Of a stretch of DNA of 64,000 nt, positions 38,356-52,000 are shown one piece after another (the stretch's first letter is position 1; each line of letters starts with the position of its first letter). The position numbers and the translations under genes are program-made. Below the pieces are notes generated by a model. The model saw only the letters and a list, made by a program, of their open reading frames with translations. It did no database searches and was not told the origin of the DNA. Source of the DNA: Himantopus leucocephalus (Eukaryota > Chordata > Aves > Charadriiformes > Recurvirostridae); NCBI GenBank assembly GCA_003993805.1, contig RSEF01000001.1, forward strand, positions 208,037,182 to 208,101,181. Reading direction: 5' to 3'.

Positions 38356-38381
38356 TTTCTCTTCTTAAAAAAGAAGAGAAA
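38356..38381. repeat. Perfect 11-bp inverted repeat (hairpin) with A4 loop
   Basis: TTTCTCTTCTT pairs exactly with AAGAAGAGAAA around an AAAA loop, in intron 1. One strand is pure pyrimidine, the other pure purine. Too short for a microRNA precursor. Confidence 0.75.
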
Positions 38382-38934
38382 AGGAATGTCTCTTCTTGAA
38401 AATGGTAATAGTCAAAAAAAGTTGATGAAAGCAAGAGTCCAGAGAGATTCTGTGCCATTAAGAATGGACATAAGGTGTGTATATCTAAACTTGCCAGTAA
38501 AGGTAGTTAATGTATAATTCCCATCTGAAAGTAGAACAGATGTGTAACAGGTATCATAGATTACAGACTGCATGGGAGAACTAGAGAGGTAAATCACTTT
38601 TTGGATATTAGACTGAGATTTATGTCTCGGTACGAACACCACAAGTCTGTAAGATTTGTTACAACACAAATAAAACATCGTAGCTGAGCGTGGCCCATTT
38701 CATCCTTTCCAAGAAAAGATCCTAGCCCTTTCTTAGTCAGCCCTTCACATTATTTCCTTCCACCTGCCGGTGTTAAAAAAAGCATTTGCAAGCTTGGACT
38801 TTTGTCCCCGCAAATAACTTGTAGTTGAAATGGTATAATTATTTATCAATTGTCTTTTCAAAGTTAAGCTTGAAAAGCTTTAGATTGTGATACACCAAAA
38901 ATCCAAACCTGAGGAAATACAAACATGTAATACA

Positions 38935-39420
38935 ATCATAGAATCATAGAATCGTCTGGGTTGAAAGGGACCTTTAAGATCACTGAGTCCAACCATCAAC
39001 CTAACACTGCCAAAACCACCACTAAACCATGTCCCTGAGCACCACAGGGTTCTTTGAAATACCTCCAGGGATGGTGACTCCACCACTGCCCTGGGCAGCC
39101 TCTTCCAATGTTTGATAACCCAAATCCAATGTTTGATAGTGAAGAAATTTTTCCTAATATCTAATCCAAACCTCCCCTGGCATAACTTGAGGCCGTTTCC
39201 TCTTGTCCTACCGCTTGTTACTTGGGAGAAGAGACTGACCCCCACCTCTCTACAACCTCCTTTCAGGTCACCGTAGAGAGCGATAAGGTCTCCCCTCAGC
39301 CTCCTTTTCTCCAGGCTAAACAACCCCATTTCCCTCAGCCACTCCTCATAGGACTTATTCTCCAGACCCCTCACCAGCTTTGTTGCCCTCTCTGGACACG
39401 CTCCAGAATCTTAATGTCCA
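38935..39420 (-). repeat. CR1 LINE fragment, 3' end and part of ORF2 C-terminus
   Basis: It opens with ATCATAGAATCATAGAATCG and GGGACCTTTAAGATCA, then the CCATGTCCCTGAGCACCAC and ACCTCCAGGGATGGTGACTC blocks typical of another CR1 subfamily, and continues into ORF2. The minus strand encodes [15 protein letters not shown] residues ([20 protein letters not shown]). A 14-base direct repeat (TCCAATGTTTGATA at 39104-39117 and 39125-39138) is a local duplication within the copy. It is truncated at about 39420. Confidence 0.93.
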
Positions 39421-42400
39421 GTGGGAACTTTAAATCTTGCTTCTTTGTCTTACAGCTGTGAGCCATCTTTTATTTGGGTAAACAAACTGCACAAAAAAAA
39501 AGAGCTGTAAGAGCTACTGAACAGAAATGCAGAAGTGAGAGGGTGTATAAATAACACAGTACAGAAAAGCTAATATAGGATTCTTTCTTTGGGCCTCTTT
39601 GGGAATAGATGATGGAACCCAATTTAACTGAAAAACAGTGTTTCTGTAGAGGTCTTGTAAGGATTTATTTACACAATAAATACACTTGCGAAAGTTCAAG
39701 TGGTAGAAGGCCTGATTCAGAATGTTTCTAAAGGGTATTTGATCACATCTGAGGTGAGACAAATGGTTTAATAAGTTTTGAGCAATGCTAAGACATTTCT
39801 GGATTTGACCATATGCCCTGGAAGATAATGACATTGCTACTATCGTTTCCAGTGTGCAGAACTTGGCCCCGAATGAAATGGAATAGAAACTATCATTAAA
39901 TTAACCAAATGTTTCTAGGGCTATGAATCCAAACAGAATATAAAAAATCTATAATCAAAAAGATGTTTTCTTTTGTTATCTAATATTACAAAATTGCTTA
40001 TGCCTATTGTAGTTTTAAGTTGCCCTCTGAGGAATTGGCACAAGTCCTATAAGAAGAAAGATATGAGACTGAATGACTGATTTTCCAGCAGTTCCTACCA
40101 AAACATACAAGCGAACAATCACAGAAGTTCCTTCTTGGCCCTTGTTATTGAGCTTAGATTAAGCAGAAAAGCAAAGGCTGTAGAATATGTTGAAGATAAT
40201 GATTTGGACAAGCAGTGGCTGTTTGTCCTCTCCTCTGATTATTATCTGTTGACACACTTAAAAAACTCACTTGGATGTGATCTGAACCAAAGGATCGCAG
40301 CATCAATCATCTTTTGGTCTGAATAGCAGTCCACTGGGGAAAAGGCTAGTTCAGAGCAAGGAAACTGAAGATAATAATAGCATTTTATATCTTAATTTTA
40401 GTCTGCACCTTGAAGGCTTTTAACAGGCATTAAAAATAAAGCTAAGGTCCCAATTTTTCTTCCTGCATCTCTCCATCTTTTCACTTGACATCTTCATGAG
40501 GTTCAGAACTGTTAGATGGCTTTCTTCTCCTCCTTACTGGCTTGATTTTAAAAAACGCTGAGAATTGTGGCTCAGATATAGCAACAAATGTAAAAGTGTT
40601 TAATCCTGGGAGTAGATTACTCAGTGTCCTTTACATTTTGCAAGCCTGTGGTCTCTACTCTAAGCTATCATCCACTTTCAACTACTTTTTTGCCTTACGA
40701 CTGGAATCTTCTGAGCTTGATTTTCCTCTCCCATTCTTTGACTAAACTGTTTTTCTGTTTTTCCTCCATTTCTCTGTGCAGCTCATTCCCCTGTCTAGCC
40801 TTCAGTAGGGGCAAGTAGTGCCTCACACTACCCACAGTTTGTATTTCACTTCTCATGCCTTTTTTTTGTATGCTGTATTCTGCTAAATCAGCATTTTTTC
40901 AGAGGCCTGAATCTTTGCCCGTTAACAGACCTATATCTTCCTGCTAGGCAATATTCCTAACATAATTTACTACTTCTCACATTTCCTGTGAAATCCTTTG
41001 CTAAAATTCATATATTTCATTCAGCATAAAATATATGCTGGTGCTTCACCTCTGTCCTTTTTTGGCTTACGCTGCAGTTGGAAGGGCAGCCTCAGTCCAA
41101 GTCGCTATATACAGGTCAAGTGAGCTCCATCTTAAAAATAGTATATTCTGTGCTACTGCTAGTACTACTTGGGGGCTGTACCAAAGCTGCTTAGCAACCT
41201 TCCTATAATTCTGGCCATGGTTTGGCTGTGCCAAGTTTACGTCTGTTTGCTCCCGGATGAACTCTGTCCTCTGGCTTGGGTCGTTCTGTCTTTGGAATTA
41301 ACTCCTTGGTGTATTTATAGAAAATGGTTATGTATGTATTGATAAACTGACCCTTGCTAATAGAAAGATGTTCTGAGTCATTTTGTTTCTTGCTCCCTTC
41401 TGGAATGCAGATCTATCACGCTGGTGTCCAGTTTTAGCACATGAACGCTACTCTGCTGTACAGGCAGTAGCAGTGTATTAGGAGTGGTTAAAAACTAATA
41501 GAGAGGACAGATTAATTAGCTTTTGGGTGCTAAGGTATTAAAATGCTTTTCTGAGCTACAATAAGTTGTTTTTTGAGCAGTGAACCAACAAAGACTGGTT
41601 TCTTGAGGGTTTTCAGCCTTTATGGTGAGAGCCAGTATGGATTCCCTGATGCCCAATAAGGGTTCTCCCATTCTGCAGCCTTTTTCTGAGTGGTGTCATT
41701 AGCAGAGTCCCTTTTTCTATCTGGCCTCCTGTTTCTCTTAACATGTAGAAATACTATATATTGGAACCTCTTTTTCTATCTTATATTTGTTCCAAATAGC
41801 TGGAAGGTTAAAAATCCAGTAGTGGGGATTGACAAGCAGACATGTAGACTTGGCGTGTTCGCATGGGAAAGCAGCTTGAAAACTCTGTTTGCCTGTAAAT
41901 GTGATGACTCAATTTAAGATCCCTTTCTATATTGAGTGTTATTGTGCATGCTTCAAGCATAGCATAATCATTAAATTATAGCTCACCAAGTGCAAGTCTC
42001 AGATGCTTAAAAATACTAAGATAGTTTGATGAAAAATATATCTGACTAAAGAATTTAAGTGGAAACAGTTTAAATGCCAGTCTCATGCCTGTATAAAGGA
42101 CTAGCTCTGTCTGTTTACCGTGGTCCTTTGCAGAAAGTGGAGATAATGTTGATATTCTTGAAATATCAGGCATATACAACCCATTGAGGTGGTGAAGTGT
42201 CAGAGCTCTAATGCTTTGCGCCTCTTGGATTTTGTGTTGGCTTAAGTGGAAGAAAGTGAACAAGAGCATTTGACTGTCATGATTTTCTGGGCGTTAAATA
42301 CTTCGCAGAATTCTCCATCAGAGTATGTCCCACCTTCCAATACCCATTTTTGAACCTCTTCTTTTTAAGAGCCTTATTTTGTGACCCTGGATCAAGACGA

Positions 42401-45156
42401 CACTCAAGCATGTACTTCCATCCCATTGACTTCAATAGCATTAAGCTTCTTTGTGTCCAAGCGTGTACATTTGAAACAAAGATCTGATTGCAGAAGTTAA
42501 GTGAACTAGTTGCCTAAAAGTGAAAATCTGCTTCCAAGATGCACTGTCAAATCTTCATACTTAGGAGATCCCAAGAGTGTGCTGCTACATGCCAGCAACT
42601 AGAGCTAAGGGGGCTCTCGGCAAAAGTTTCATGTCACTGCAGTGTGAAACGCAGCCAATATTTCCATTTGTTCAGAATAATCTAACATACTCAGTATTAT
42701 TAATCTTTGTTGGATTTTTTTCTGTTGAGAGGTGCATTGTAATTTAAGAATGAATAAGGCTAACATAAACAGTACAATAAAAGAAGCATGAATACTTTTT
42801 TAGGGTGGAAAGACTTTGAGGAATTTTCTCTTGCACTAAAGCCTGCTTACGCTTCATCTGTGTCTTATTCCCATTGTGGTTGCTGATCACCATGTGGATG
42901 CTGAGTTGAAAGACTGATCTCACCATCTCTCTCAGCTCTCAACAAAGGCTCAGTTTTTTGTCTTCAGGACTTTTCTCTTGTTTAATGGCACTGTAGCTTG
43001 AACGATTCTGATGGAAGTAGGGTGCTACAAAGGAATGGCCTGATGCGTTAGGTCTGTAATGTTGACAGTGGCCTTTCAAATAATGCCATTGTGGTGGGCT
43101 TACAATATTGTCTTAAATACAGGTTTATTTATCCCAGGGTAGTTATTCTGCAAGAGGAGTTCCTGCAGAACTTGTAAGCAAGTTTTAGACCAGAAACCAC
43201 TAGATTTAGTCTGGAATTCTTCATTAAGCAGTCTATAATATTTCACCACATGATTACTTCATTGCAGTGACACATTTCTGATTAAGTTTAGAGCAAATTT
43301 TTGTTTCGTTACTTAAAAATCCTATTTTTAAACACTTGAACTTGCTAGAGTCCGTTGTTAAGTTATTCCACTGGTTCAGAGTTTAGGTTGATCTCATTTT
43401 CAGTCTGAATTTGTCTAGACTTGTCTTGGAACTGTAGCAGCTTGCTGTGCCTGAAATATAAATATTTTCAATAATGGCAATGTGAACAGAAGATGTGTAC
43501 TGGCTAAGAAAATGTTCAATATGTGAATTTGCTTTAGCATGAAAGACTACTCCCAGCTTTTTAAGGCAAGAAGACAAACTTGTTCTTTATATCAGTTTTA
43601 TACATTTTTTCCACCTATGTGACTGACCAGAATTCAGATTTTCAAAGATAACTTTGTACTTTATTAGTAAACTTTAAAATATGACACAACATGCAATCAA
43701 ATAGCCCTGCTATACCTGTATGAGGTATATCGCAGGATGATTTCGTGACTCAGAGCAGCTTATCATGTACTGGTGAGAGGCATGGACACAACACAGCTGC
43801 TTTGTCAGAAGTACATACTCTGTTTTATACCTTGGACCCTCCAGTGAAGGTTGTGGCTATGAGCAAAAATTCCCTCGCCCCGCCCCCCCACCCTTCTGGG
43901 TCTGGTCCTTTCCATTTGGGAGAACTGTGTAATTAGCTGTTTTCTAACTGGTAAGAGGGGATCTGTATCTCCTGCCTTCCACTTGTTGAGTTCCCTCTAA
44001 CTTCTGCTCCCCTCTGTCCTCCTCACGGCTGAAGAAAGTCTCACGTAAAACTTTGGGGAAGAGTGGACCCGTGGGGATTCATTCTTCTCAGTCCCCAGAA
44101 ACATGGATTGCTGTAGGACAGCAGCAGATCTACAGTTATTTAAGCCACGGGCCCTGAAGGACAGGATTTTATGTGGAAAGCCTTTTTTTTTTCCTCCTAT
44201 CGTGAACAGAGCTCTGTAAGTGTGGTTTGGGGAGTATCTGCGTAGAACCTCTCACTCCAGCATGGTCATCCTTCAGATTTCGTGTGGCTGCGTGAGTCAC
44301 AGTTAGCTCCACGTTTAACAACTCTGTGAGCTGTTAGCTCTTGCTTAACAGAAGCTTGGGGTTGTGGTAGAGTATAGGATGTCATTCTGGAAAAGAAGAC
44401 GTTGTGAACTTTAGCGGAAATTGTATTAATGTATTAATTGTTTTAATGAAGCTTTCAAAGAACAAGAAGATACTCCAGAAAGTTTGAGACCCCTGCAGAT
44501 TCTGGAAAGAGTGAATTTCAAATAGTTTCTCAAAAAGAAGAGTACATTGTGGAGGTGGCAAGCTTTCTGGTGGGAGAGTATTTCCTGCGTTGCCTAACAT
44601 GCCAGTGAAGCAGTGAAACTTTGGCAGAGATCTCTCTGTATGCAATGTTAAATATTATGCTGGAAAATACTAGCATGTGTTGTCAATTAGTGATTACAGG
44701 AGAAATGCTGATGAAATAGTGTGCCAGAAAGGATGAAAAATAGAAAGTGATATCATCTTGTTTACAGAGAGATTCAGTGGGACACAGGCTTGCAGAGGGT
44801 TCAAAGGCACATCTATGCACAGATTTTCCCTGAAGCTGCCTTACAGCTGCTTTTTTTTTTGTCCTCGTTGAAGAATGTCCTGCTAAAATGGAACAGAGTT
44901 GGTGACACCTTTGGATTCATCTCACTTAATGATTTAAGCAGTGGGTATGTGAAGCTGGTCATCTGGTTTCTGTCCATAAGCAATGAACGACGACAGGCTC
45001 ATCCTGAGAGGGCTTTGCCGCACCTCAGACTGATGTTAAGGCAAGGTGATACTAATCCCCCCTGCTTTCCTGTTTTTTTTTGGCTAACCTTCTGACTGTC
45101 CTGTGGGACTGTTTTTTGCACAACAGGAGTCTGCATCCCCCTAACAATTAGCATTT
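39421..45156. other. Intron 1 segment, no gene seen
   Basis: 5.7 kb of AT-rich, apparently unique sequence. Open frames are under 100 codons with no recognised homology. Confidence 0.72.
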
Positions 45157-45223
45157 CATAGAATCATAGAATCATGGACTGGTTTAGGTTGGAAGGGACC
45201 TTAAAGATCATCTAGTTCCAACC
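45157..45223 (-). repeat. Short CR1 3'-terminal fragment
   Basis: CATAGAATCATAGAATCATG followed by GGTTTAGGTTGGAAGGGACC and the AAAGATCATCTAGTTCCAACC block is a near-consensus CR1 3' end of only about 67 bases, in minus orientation in intron 1. Its good match with extreme truncation suggests a relatively young insertion aborted early in reverse transcription. Confidence 0.92.
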
Positions 45224-48200
45224 AGAGCATGCATTTCAGAGCGTGCTAGCTGTTTCTTCCTTCGTTTCCTTATTTTATTTGCCCTAGTCCCTAGGGAGAA
45301 TATATTAGTTTACATCAGTTTTTTGCCTTTGTTTCTGTCTCTTTGTAAATTAATGTGCTAGGTCGTGTGTTGCTCTGAAGAGCTTGTAGCACATCCTAAA
45401 TGTTGCACGACTGGGACCAAAAATGTCCAAGGTGGAGGACAGCATGGAAAAGCTGAAAGCTAATATGAGCTGCCAATTTCTGTGCTTGTGTCTTGTTGCT
45501 AGAAGTTAATATATTTAGTATATGATAGCAAAGTCTGTGAAAGGTCAGCGAGTAGAGGATGCATGAGAAATGAAAAAGAAATTGAAATCCAAAATATTTA
45601 CTGAGAGCCTTCTCCCACCCCCCCAGAATAAGTTTAATAACCTAGATTAAATTTGCCTTTCCTTGTAATTTAGCAGAAGTGACTGTGGTGCCTTAACTCT
45701 TCCACAGCACAGGGCAGAGAAAATCATGAAGCAGAAGTGGGTTAATGTGAGTGGTAGCAGAGGCTGAGCAATGGAATGGACTCAATTAAGTGTGACCATG
45801 AGTGACCTCCCTGCTTCTTTCCTTTAAAAGTTCTAGCTCCTGGTTGTGTGGTCTTGCGACTCCCTCAAATGGATGATAATTTTTGTGTGGCAGTAGATAA
45901 GAATATGAGAGATGGGTATTGTCAAATAAAATTTATCTAACTGAAATTGGTGCACCACTTCAGGTTAAACAAAAAGTGAAGCCATCCTGAAGAACTATGT
46001 TTTCTTTCTGTAATAGCATTAAATTAAACATTCTGTGTATGTCATATGTATTTCAGAAATATTTTGAGAGAGTTTGAAAAAGTCCAGTGGCATTTTCTAC
46101 GTATTCCTACTTGTGAAAACAACAGCATTAAGCTGAATGAATAATGAAGGGGGAAAAAAATGAAACAACATCATCACTTTTCAATAATCCATTACTGTCA
46201 TTTCATTAATCAGATGCATCAGTTGAGAAATGTTAACTGGCCAGTTGTCTTGTCTTCTGTTCTAACCTTGTCATGTAGATACTGAAGAAGATAGAAGCAA
46301 AGAAATGGACAACGCACACGTCAACATAATGCTTAGGCTTCAACACCATGGTTTTTTTTTTTTATATTACATATTTATATAAAAGCTGATCTTAGAAATT
46401 GTATAGATGTCTTGGGAAAAAATGAACCAGTTCTATTTTTATGCACTATAAATAGGTTGGACTAATTTATGAGTCATAGCAAATAAATTAATGACCCTTT
46501 TCATTGATAAAGCATAAAGAAGATGTACTAATAATAACTAAGCAAATAGACAAGTGGTTTTGGAGAGCATATGATGAAAAGTAAGAACAACCCTCAGATC
46601 TGGAGGTTCAGCAACTGGAGAGTTTTTGTACTTAATAGCATCATCTTCACGGGTTTGTTGTGTTGTTTTGTTATTCTTTTTCTCCCAACTCTCTCTAATT
46701 TATGTCTCCCTTTTACTACACTCAGTTTATCTCTGCCCTTGTCCTCACTGTCCTCATCCACTCATTCCTGGTGTCCCTTCCTCACCCACTCCTGTGTTTC
46801 TTTTTCCTTCACTTCTTCTCAAGAGCTATGCTGCAACATCAATGGATGAAACACAGTTGCATAAAAGTCATTCTTAGTATCTTTTTTCCCCAAGGAGAAT
46901 GAACTGACCTTTAAATGAAAGGTCAGTTGCTGGTCTACTACTGTTCTGTAGTACCGATATATTTCTTTCCAAGTACTAATGACAGTAGCAAGTGGCAACA
47001 TTCAGCAGAAGGTCCCGGAGGTCAGGAGGCAGTGAGCTGGGGAGGGAGGGACAGCCTGTGCCGCAGCTGCGCTTGGCCAGGGGACGGCAGCCTCGGGAAC
47101 CGAGCAGGAGCGTAGGGATGCTCCTTTACGTGCAGTTGCATGGGAGATGTGTGTTAGACCTGTCTGTCGGCAGCTCCAGCCAGCGTCAGGGCTGGGGGGA
47201 TCTCTGCTGGGCAGAGGATTCGCTTCTACACCCCGTTATCCTGCAGCCTGATCCTTGTGCGCTAGGAAACTCACTGAAGGCAGGTTTGGTTTAAAATGCT
47301 CAAAGTTCACTAAATGGCTGCTGCAGCAACACACGTTCTGTGGGTAGCGGACGTGCCTTTTGCCATCGTTCAGTGGCACTGCAGATGTTCAATTCTCTTC
47401 TTTCCTTTTGCATAAAGGAGGGGAGATTTCAGTGCCTCGGGGATGAACGTGAACATTTCTTTGTCTTATCCTTATTGATTTCCTGTTATAACTTGTAGCA
47501 TAATAGTGATAATAGCTTGAGCGCACTGTTTTTCTCAGCAATACGCCATGTGATAAACTACTGGTCCTTTTGTCTCTTAATTTGCCCTGTTGGCAGCCAC
47601 ATTAAGGCTTTTTACAAGCACAGTGATAGCTTTATTACTTTATTCAATTAAAACAGCAGACAACCTGAATGAAGGATAGAGGTACAAATGTAGTTCACAT
47701 CTGATGCCCAGAAAATCTGGTGCCCGGAACTGGATATTGATTCTTACACACACAGCGTCAGCTTTGGGTCTGTGCTTGGTCATTCCAGCCCTTGTGACTA
47801 CAGAGGAAACCCAGACATTTAACTTAACATGCACAGGTAGCTTCAGATGGCTTATCCCAGCCAGTGAGCCCATTTCTCCTGGACTGCAGGGACTGCATTT
47901 GCTTATACCCAATGTAATCTTGGACTACCTTGATGATGCATTGCTGCCAGCATAAGTATAGAGCTCAGGATAGGTGGGAAAGCGTGCCCAAGGAGCTTTG
48001 GTACTTCGTTCATCCTAAGCTTTGTACTGCTGCACCTGTACTGTTACAGGTATCCAGATTTAGGTAGTTTAAAGATAATGCAGTGATTTCCAGAAGCTGT
48101 CATTGGTCCAGACCATGGTATAGTCTTGTCCGCATTCTTCAGTCTCAGAGATGAGATCCATCTGGAAGATACTGCATATATAATATCTCATTGCTGGAAG

Positions 48201-48837
48201 TTTGTGACACCTGGCTTGTACCCAAATAAACTTAATATTGTGTCTTTGAAGCTAGTACTGTGTAAAAGCTGAGAAGAATTGGCTATGTCATCAGTTATTC
48301 CATCTCACCCTCAAGGCTGTACTGTTTTAATATGGTATTTTAATACAGAGATTTTTAAATTTTTTTTAAAGTGTCAGGTTGCTGTGCTAGAAGCTGTAAC
48401 AGCCGCCTCTTTGTACAAATTCCTAAAGAAGTAGGGCTTTTAATAAATATGTTTCTTTTGGGTTTGTTAAATGAGACTATTTGATGGTATGTAGCATATT
48501 TCATGTTTAAGACGCATATAACATCAGCTAATTAGTTGCCCTCAAACTGCTTGCAAGTTGGTGACTGCAGAAGGAGAACAGGGGACAGATGCCTTGCCCA
48601 GGGCCATGAAGGGAGTCAGTGCCTAATACAAAGTAGTTCCTGGCTTTCCTTGCACGCAGAGGGGCTCGTTTCAGTTGTGCAAAGACTGCAATAACACAAG
48701 GGTCAGACCAAAGAATATAAATATCAGAGGAAATCTGGAGACATTTTCTCTGCTACGCTTTTCCAGCTTTCAGGAATCAATACTATAGAGACTTGCTGAG
48801 CCATAGTTTGCATCCAAACCATCATATTTTACAGCTT
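45224..48837. other. Intron 1 segment, no gene seen
   Basis: Mostly AT-rich, with a 12-base T-run at about 46352 and a mildly GC-richer patch at 47020-47290. No gene or recognised repeat. Confidence 0.7.
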
Positions 48838-49000
48838 GTGATGAATCCATCCTCTACAAATGTCTAATCCTTTTTTGAACTCATTTAAACCGTTAGCCTC
48901 TTCCATGTCCTGTAACAGGGAGCTCCATGAGGTAATTACAAACTGTATGGAAACTATTTGATTTTGCTGTCTGTAAACGTGCTGCTTGTAGTCCACAATA
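48838..49000 (-). repeat. Ancient CR1-like LINE fragment (diverged)
   Basis: The segment TGATGAATCCATCCTCTACA, then TCTAATCCTTTTTTGAACTC, TTAGCCTCTTCCATGTCCTG and GGAGCTCCATGAGGTAATTA resembles an old CR1-type consensus that I remember from birds and reptiles ('...lack of ORF, SSLLQDMEEAN' in minus-strand translation). Divergence is high and there is no terminal octamer. Subfamily is unknown and the boundary on the right is uncertain. Confidence 0.5.
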
Positions 49001-52000
49001 TCCATTTTCTTCACTGTGACGCGACTTCCATCCCGTGCCTGTGCAGAGGGTATGAGGTGTCGGAGAGCGGGGCTGGCAGTGCTGGGCCGTGCTTGCGCCC
49101 GTGGTGACCGTCCTTCTGCCTCTCCTGAGCCAAATGGCACACGACTGCAGTGACCGGCTGCTCTACTTGAGATTCCCTGGCTGTAGGAAAGTGAAGGAAC
49201 CCAGCCTTTTCTTGGCCTGCTTTCTTTTGGCAGAAAAAGCTGTCAGTGGCACTTTTGCTGACTTTCTGGAAAGAGACTCTGTATTCAATGAAGTGTCTGA
49301 CCTTCCCCGCAACCTCCGTGTTGCGAACGTGCTGTACCCTTTCCAGCCTAGGAATGGAAAAGCATTTAATCCTTAAAACCATCAGACGGTTATTTCAGTC
49401 AGTTTTAATTAAACCCCCTAAACCTACTTACTTCTGCTAATTAACAAAGAGGAAATTAAAGTCACATATAAACAATCTTTAATACGCAACCAATTGTACT
49501 TTTTATGGTGGATAGCGATAGTACACAAGATGAGGATTAATGTCCGTTGAGATCTGAATGGTTTCTATTGTTTCTTTTTAATACCAGATTATGGTGTGTG
49601 TGTTTGGTATTGTGTTTTAGCGCTGGACCAGTTTCTTTCCCATAGCCTCCATGAGAGGAAGAAGCGGGGAGGAGGCTGCGTTCTTTGTTAAACCCACTGT
49701 GACTTTGGTGGATCCTGCAGAGCTGGTGCAGGTCCTCCTGCCTTAACGAGTTCCTCCAGCAGGAGAGGGACCTTGCAAGTGTAGCAGCATCGTCTCTGTA
49801 GGACGGCGTCTTCCCAGGTCTGCCAGCATTGCTCCAAATTACTCAAGAGCACTAAAAACAAGTTTTCAAGGACTTTCCTTGTTGTTCACTTTCTAGGTGG
49901 AGTTCCCTTTTGTCTGAGGATGACATTTTTCCTGATTCCTCTTGATTGTTCATTGGAGACCTTCCCCCATGCCTTCCCACAGCAGCTATACACAATAGCG
50001 TGTCTGTGCAGCTCAGCTCGTGCTTTTCTCTCCTCCTTACAGAAATCGGAGGGGAGGTGGCAGGTGCTTCATCTCTGTACTGTGCCAGGCAGCGAGCCAG
50101 CCAGTCGTGGAGAACGTTTCACCTTTTGAAAGGATCTAAAAGAGGAGGGAAAAATGTCATTGTGAGACCTTTCAAGTGTTTTTGGACCACCACTGGGCTA
50201 ACAGGCGAGGATCTCAAATAAATTCTAGAGGCATAAAATGCCTGCCGAAAACTCATGTAACTTTTAATAGAAGATAAAAAAAAAAAAAGTGGTATTTGGA
50301 ACATGCTCTACACTAAAAAGCTGCATACCTGTTGTAATTTATATGTGATAGGTCAAAACACTCACAGTAAGTTTAGCAACGTCTAGTAAATCCTATGGCT
50401 TTTTAAAGTAATTCCTCTTGAACTCCTAACACTTCTATAAATCCTAGGTGTGGAATACCTGGTCTGTAGGACTGCTCTGCTACAGTCTGGGTTGCTTTGT
50501 AGTATTTTTGTTATGGGGCACTGATCATCTGTGATGCTATCTCATGGCATCTCCCCCAGTTACTTTTTCCCTACCCCAAAGAGTAAATTGTGCCTTAAGG
50601 TGATGATACTTAATGAGATAATTGACGATCTTGTGGATAGAGCTTGGCTTTGGGAGATACTGCTTTGTCAAGCTCCCAGCTGGGAGGAGCAGCTTGGGTC
50701 TTGGCAAGGGATGGCTCCACACCCACCAGAAGTAGCTGCAAAGGCCCAGGAATGTTGTTTGTGTCTGAAAAAATCCTTGTGCTCAAGACACACAGGGCCA
50801 CCCTGGAAGAAGCGAACAAGACAAACAAAACAGCTTACTCCTGCTTCGCCTCGGGAAGCCAAGATGCTTCAGTGGCTGCTGTTTCCTTACTGAGGACCAG
50901 GGAATTCATTAAGGGTCCTCGACTTCAGACCGTCTGTGGCACGTAGCTAGCACTGCAGCCATGGTGATGCTCGAGCTCAGAAGAGCAGTGAGCAGCTCCA
51001 TATCGGGTACCCCGCACTGCGAGGTACCAGTCCCCTGCGGAGGCAGCGTGGGGAGGCAGGGAGGAGTTGGGACTGCCCAAGGTGCCCAATTTTGGGGTTG
51101 TGACCATCTCTCTGCACAGGGGGCTCGGGGGCGTGCGATGAATGGCTCGTCCTCCTCCTGACCACCACAAGTGAGGTGGGCACCCGAGTGTGCGGGGGGT
51201 GGTGGGGTGCCTGGGCACCACTCCTCTCCTCTGCAGCACCTCAGGAACAAGCAAAGTCTCGCTGCACTCGTATGCTGTGGAGTAAAGCCTCTTGTTTTAC
51301 TTTTTTGGCATGAAGCATTGAAGTACAGAAGGTTGTTTATACAGGTAAGGCCCTGAATAATTTCCATTTTGTGCTAGTGGAAATAAAGCGCGCCAGCATT
51401 GTTTGAGCACCACCGATAACAGTAACTCTTGCGGCTGTTTCTTTCCCTGCAGTACTGAAGGAGTTGGGATTTTCTAGTGCCAAACCATGCAATTCAGACA
51501 GACTTTCTGTCTGTCACAACAGTACACTTTTTCTTGTGCCCGAACGATGTTTGACATGACCAAACTTCATTTATATATTGAAGTTTTTATGAAGTGGCAT
51601 CTTTGAGGAAAACTGTTTTGAGTGTGTCCAGACACTGAGATAGCAGCCAGGCACTCCAGCGAGGGGGTCTGCCAGCCCTTCACTCCCAGCACAACCTTCA
51701 GAGAAATGCTGGTGCAGCGGGTGAAACGCAGCTCTGTTGGAGTAGAAGCGCCCAGGAGGCTGTTCGATGCATCGCAGCATTCAAAGCTTCCCCAGCGATG
51801 GTACTTTATCTCTCTTGTGCAGTAATACAGCAGAGCTAAAAAATGACTGCATAACTGAGTGTCAGGTGAATCTTCTTTTTTTTCCTTTTTTTTTCTTCTG
51901 GATACAAATTAAGCAGCATAAATTTGTCTTCTCAGAGTAATAAAGGACCTGTAGTATTTTAAATTCACAGCTTGAAGAATTTTAACAGAAAGCAAATACT

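Larger units (their letters stand above)
34336..38934. other. Intron 1 segment, no gene seen
   Basis: It contains the GT-rich microsatellite, the single-N duplication at 36984-37076, the 38356 hairpin and an unassigned 160-codon open frame at 35199-35681. No transposon body recognised. Confidence 0.7.

Noticed and set aside
50531..51367. Cluster of overlapping 60-150 codon frames on both strands
   Set aside because: Frames overlap in several phases, with no shared splice pattern, no domain motif and ordinary intronic composition.
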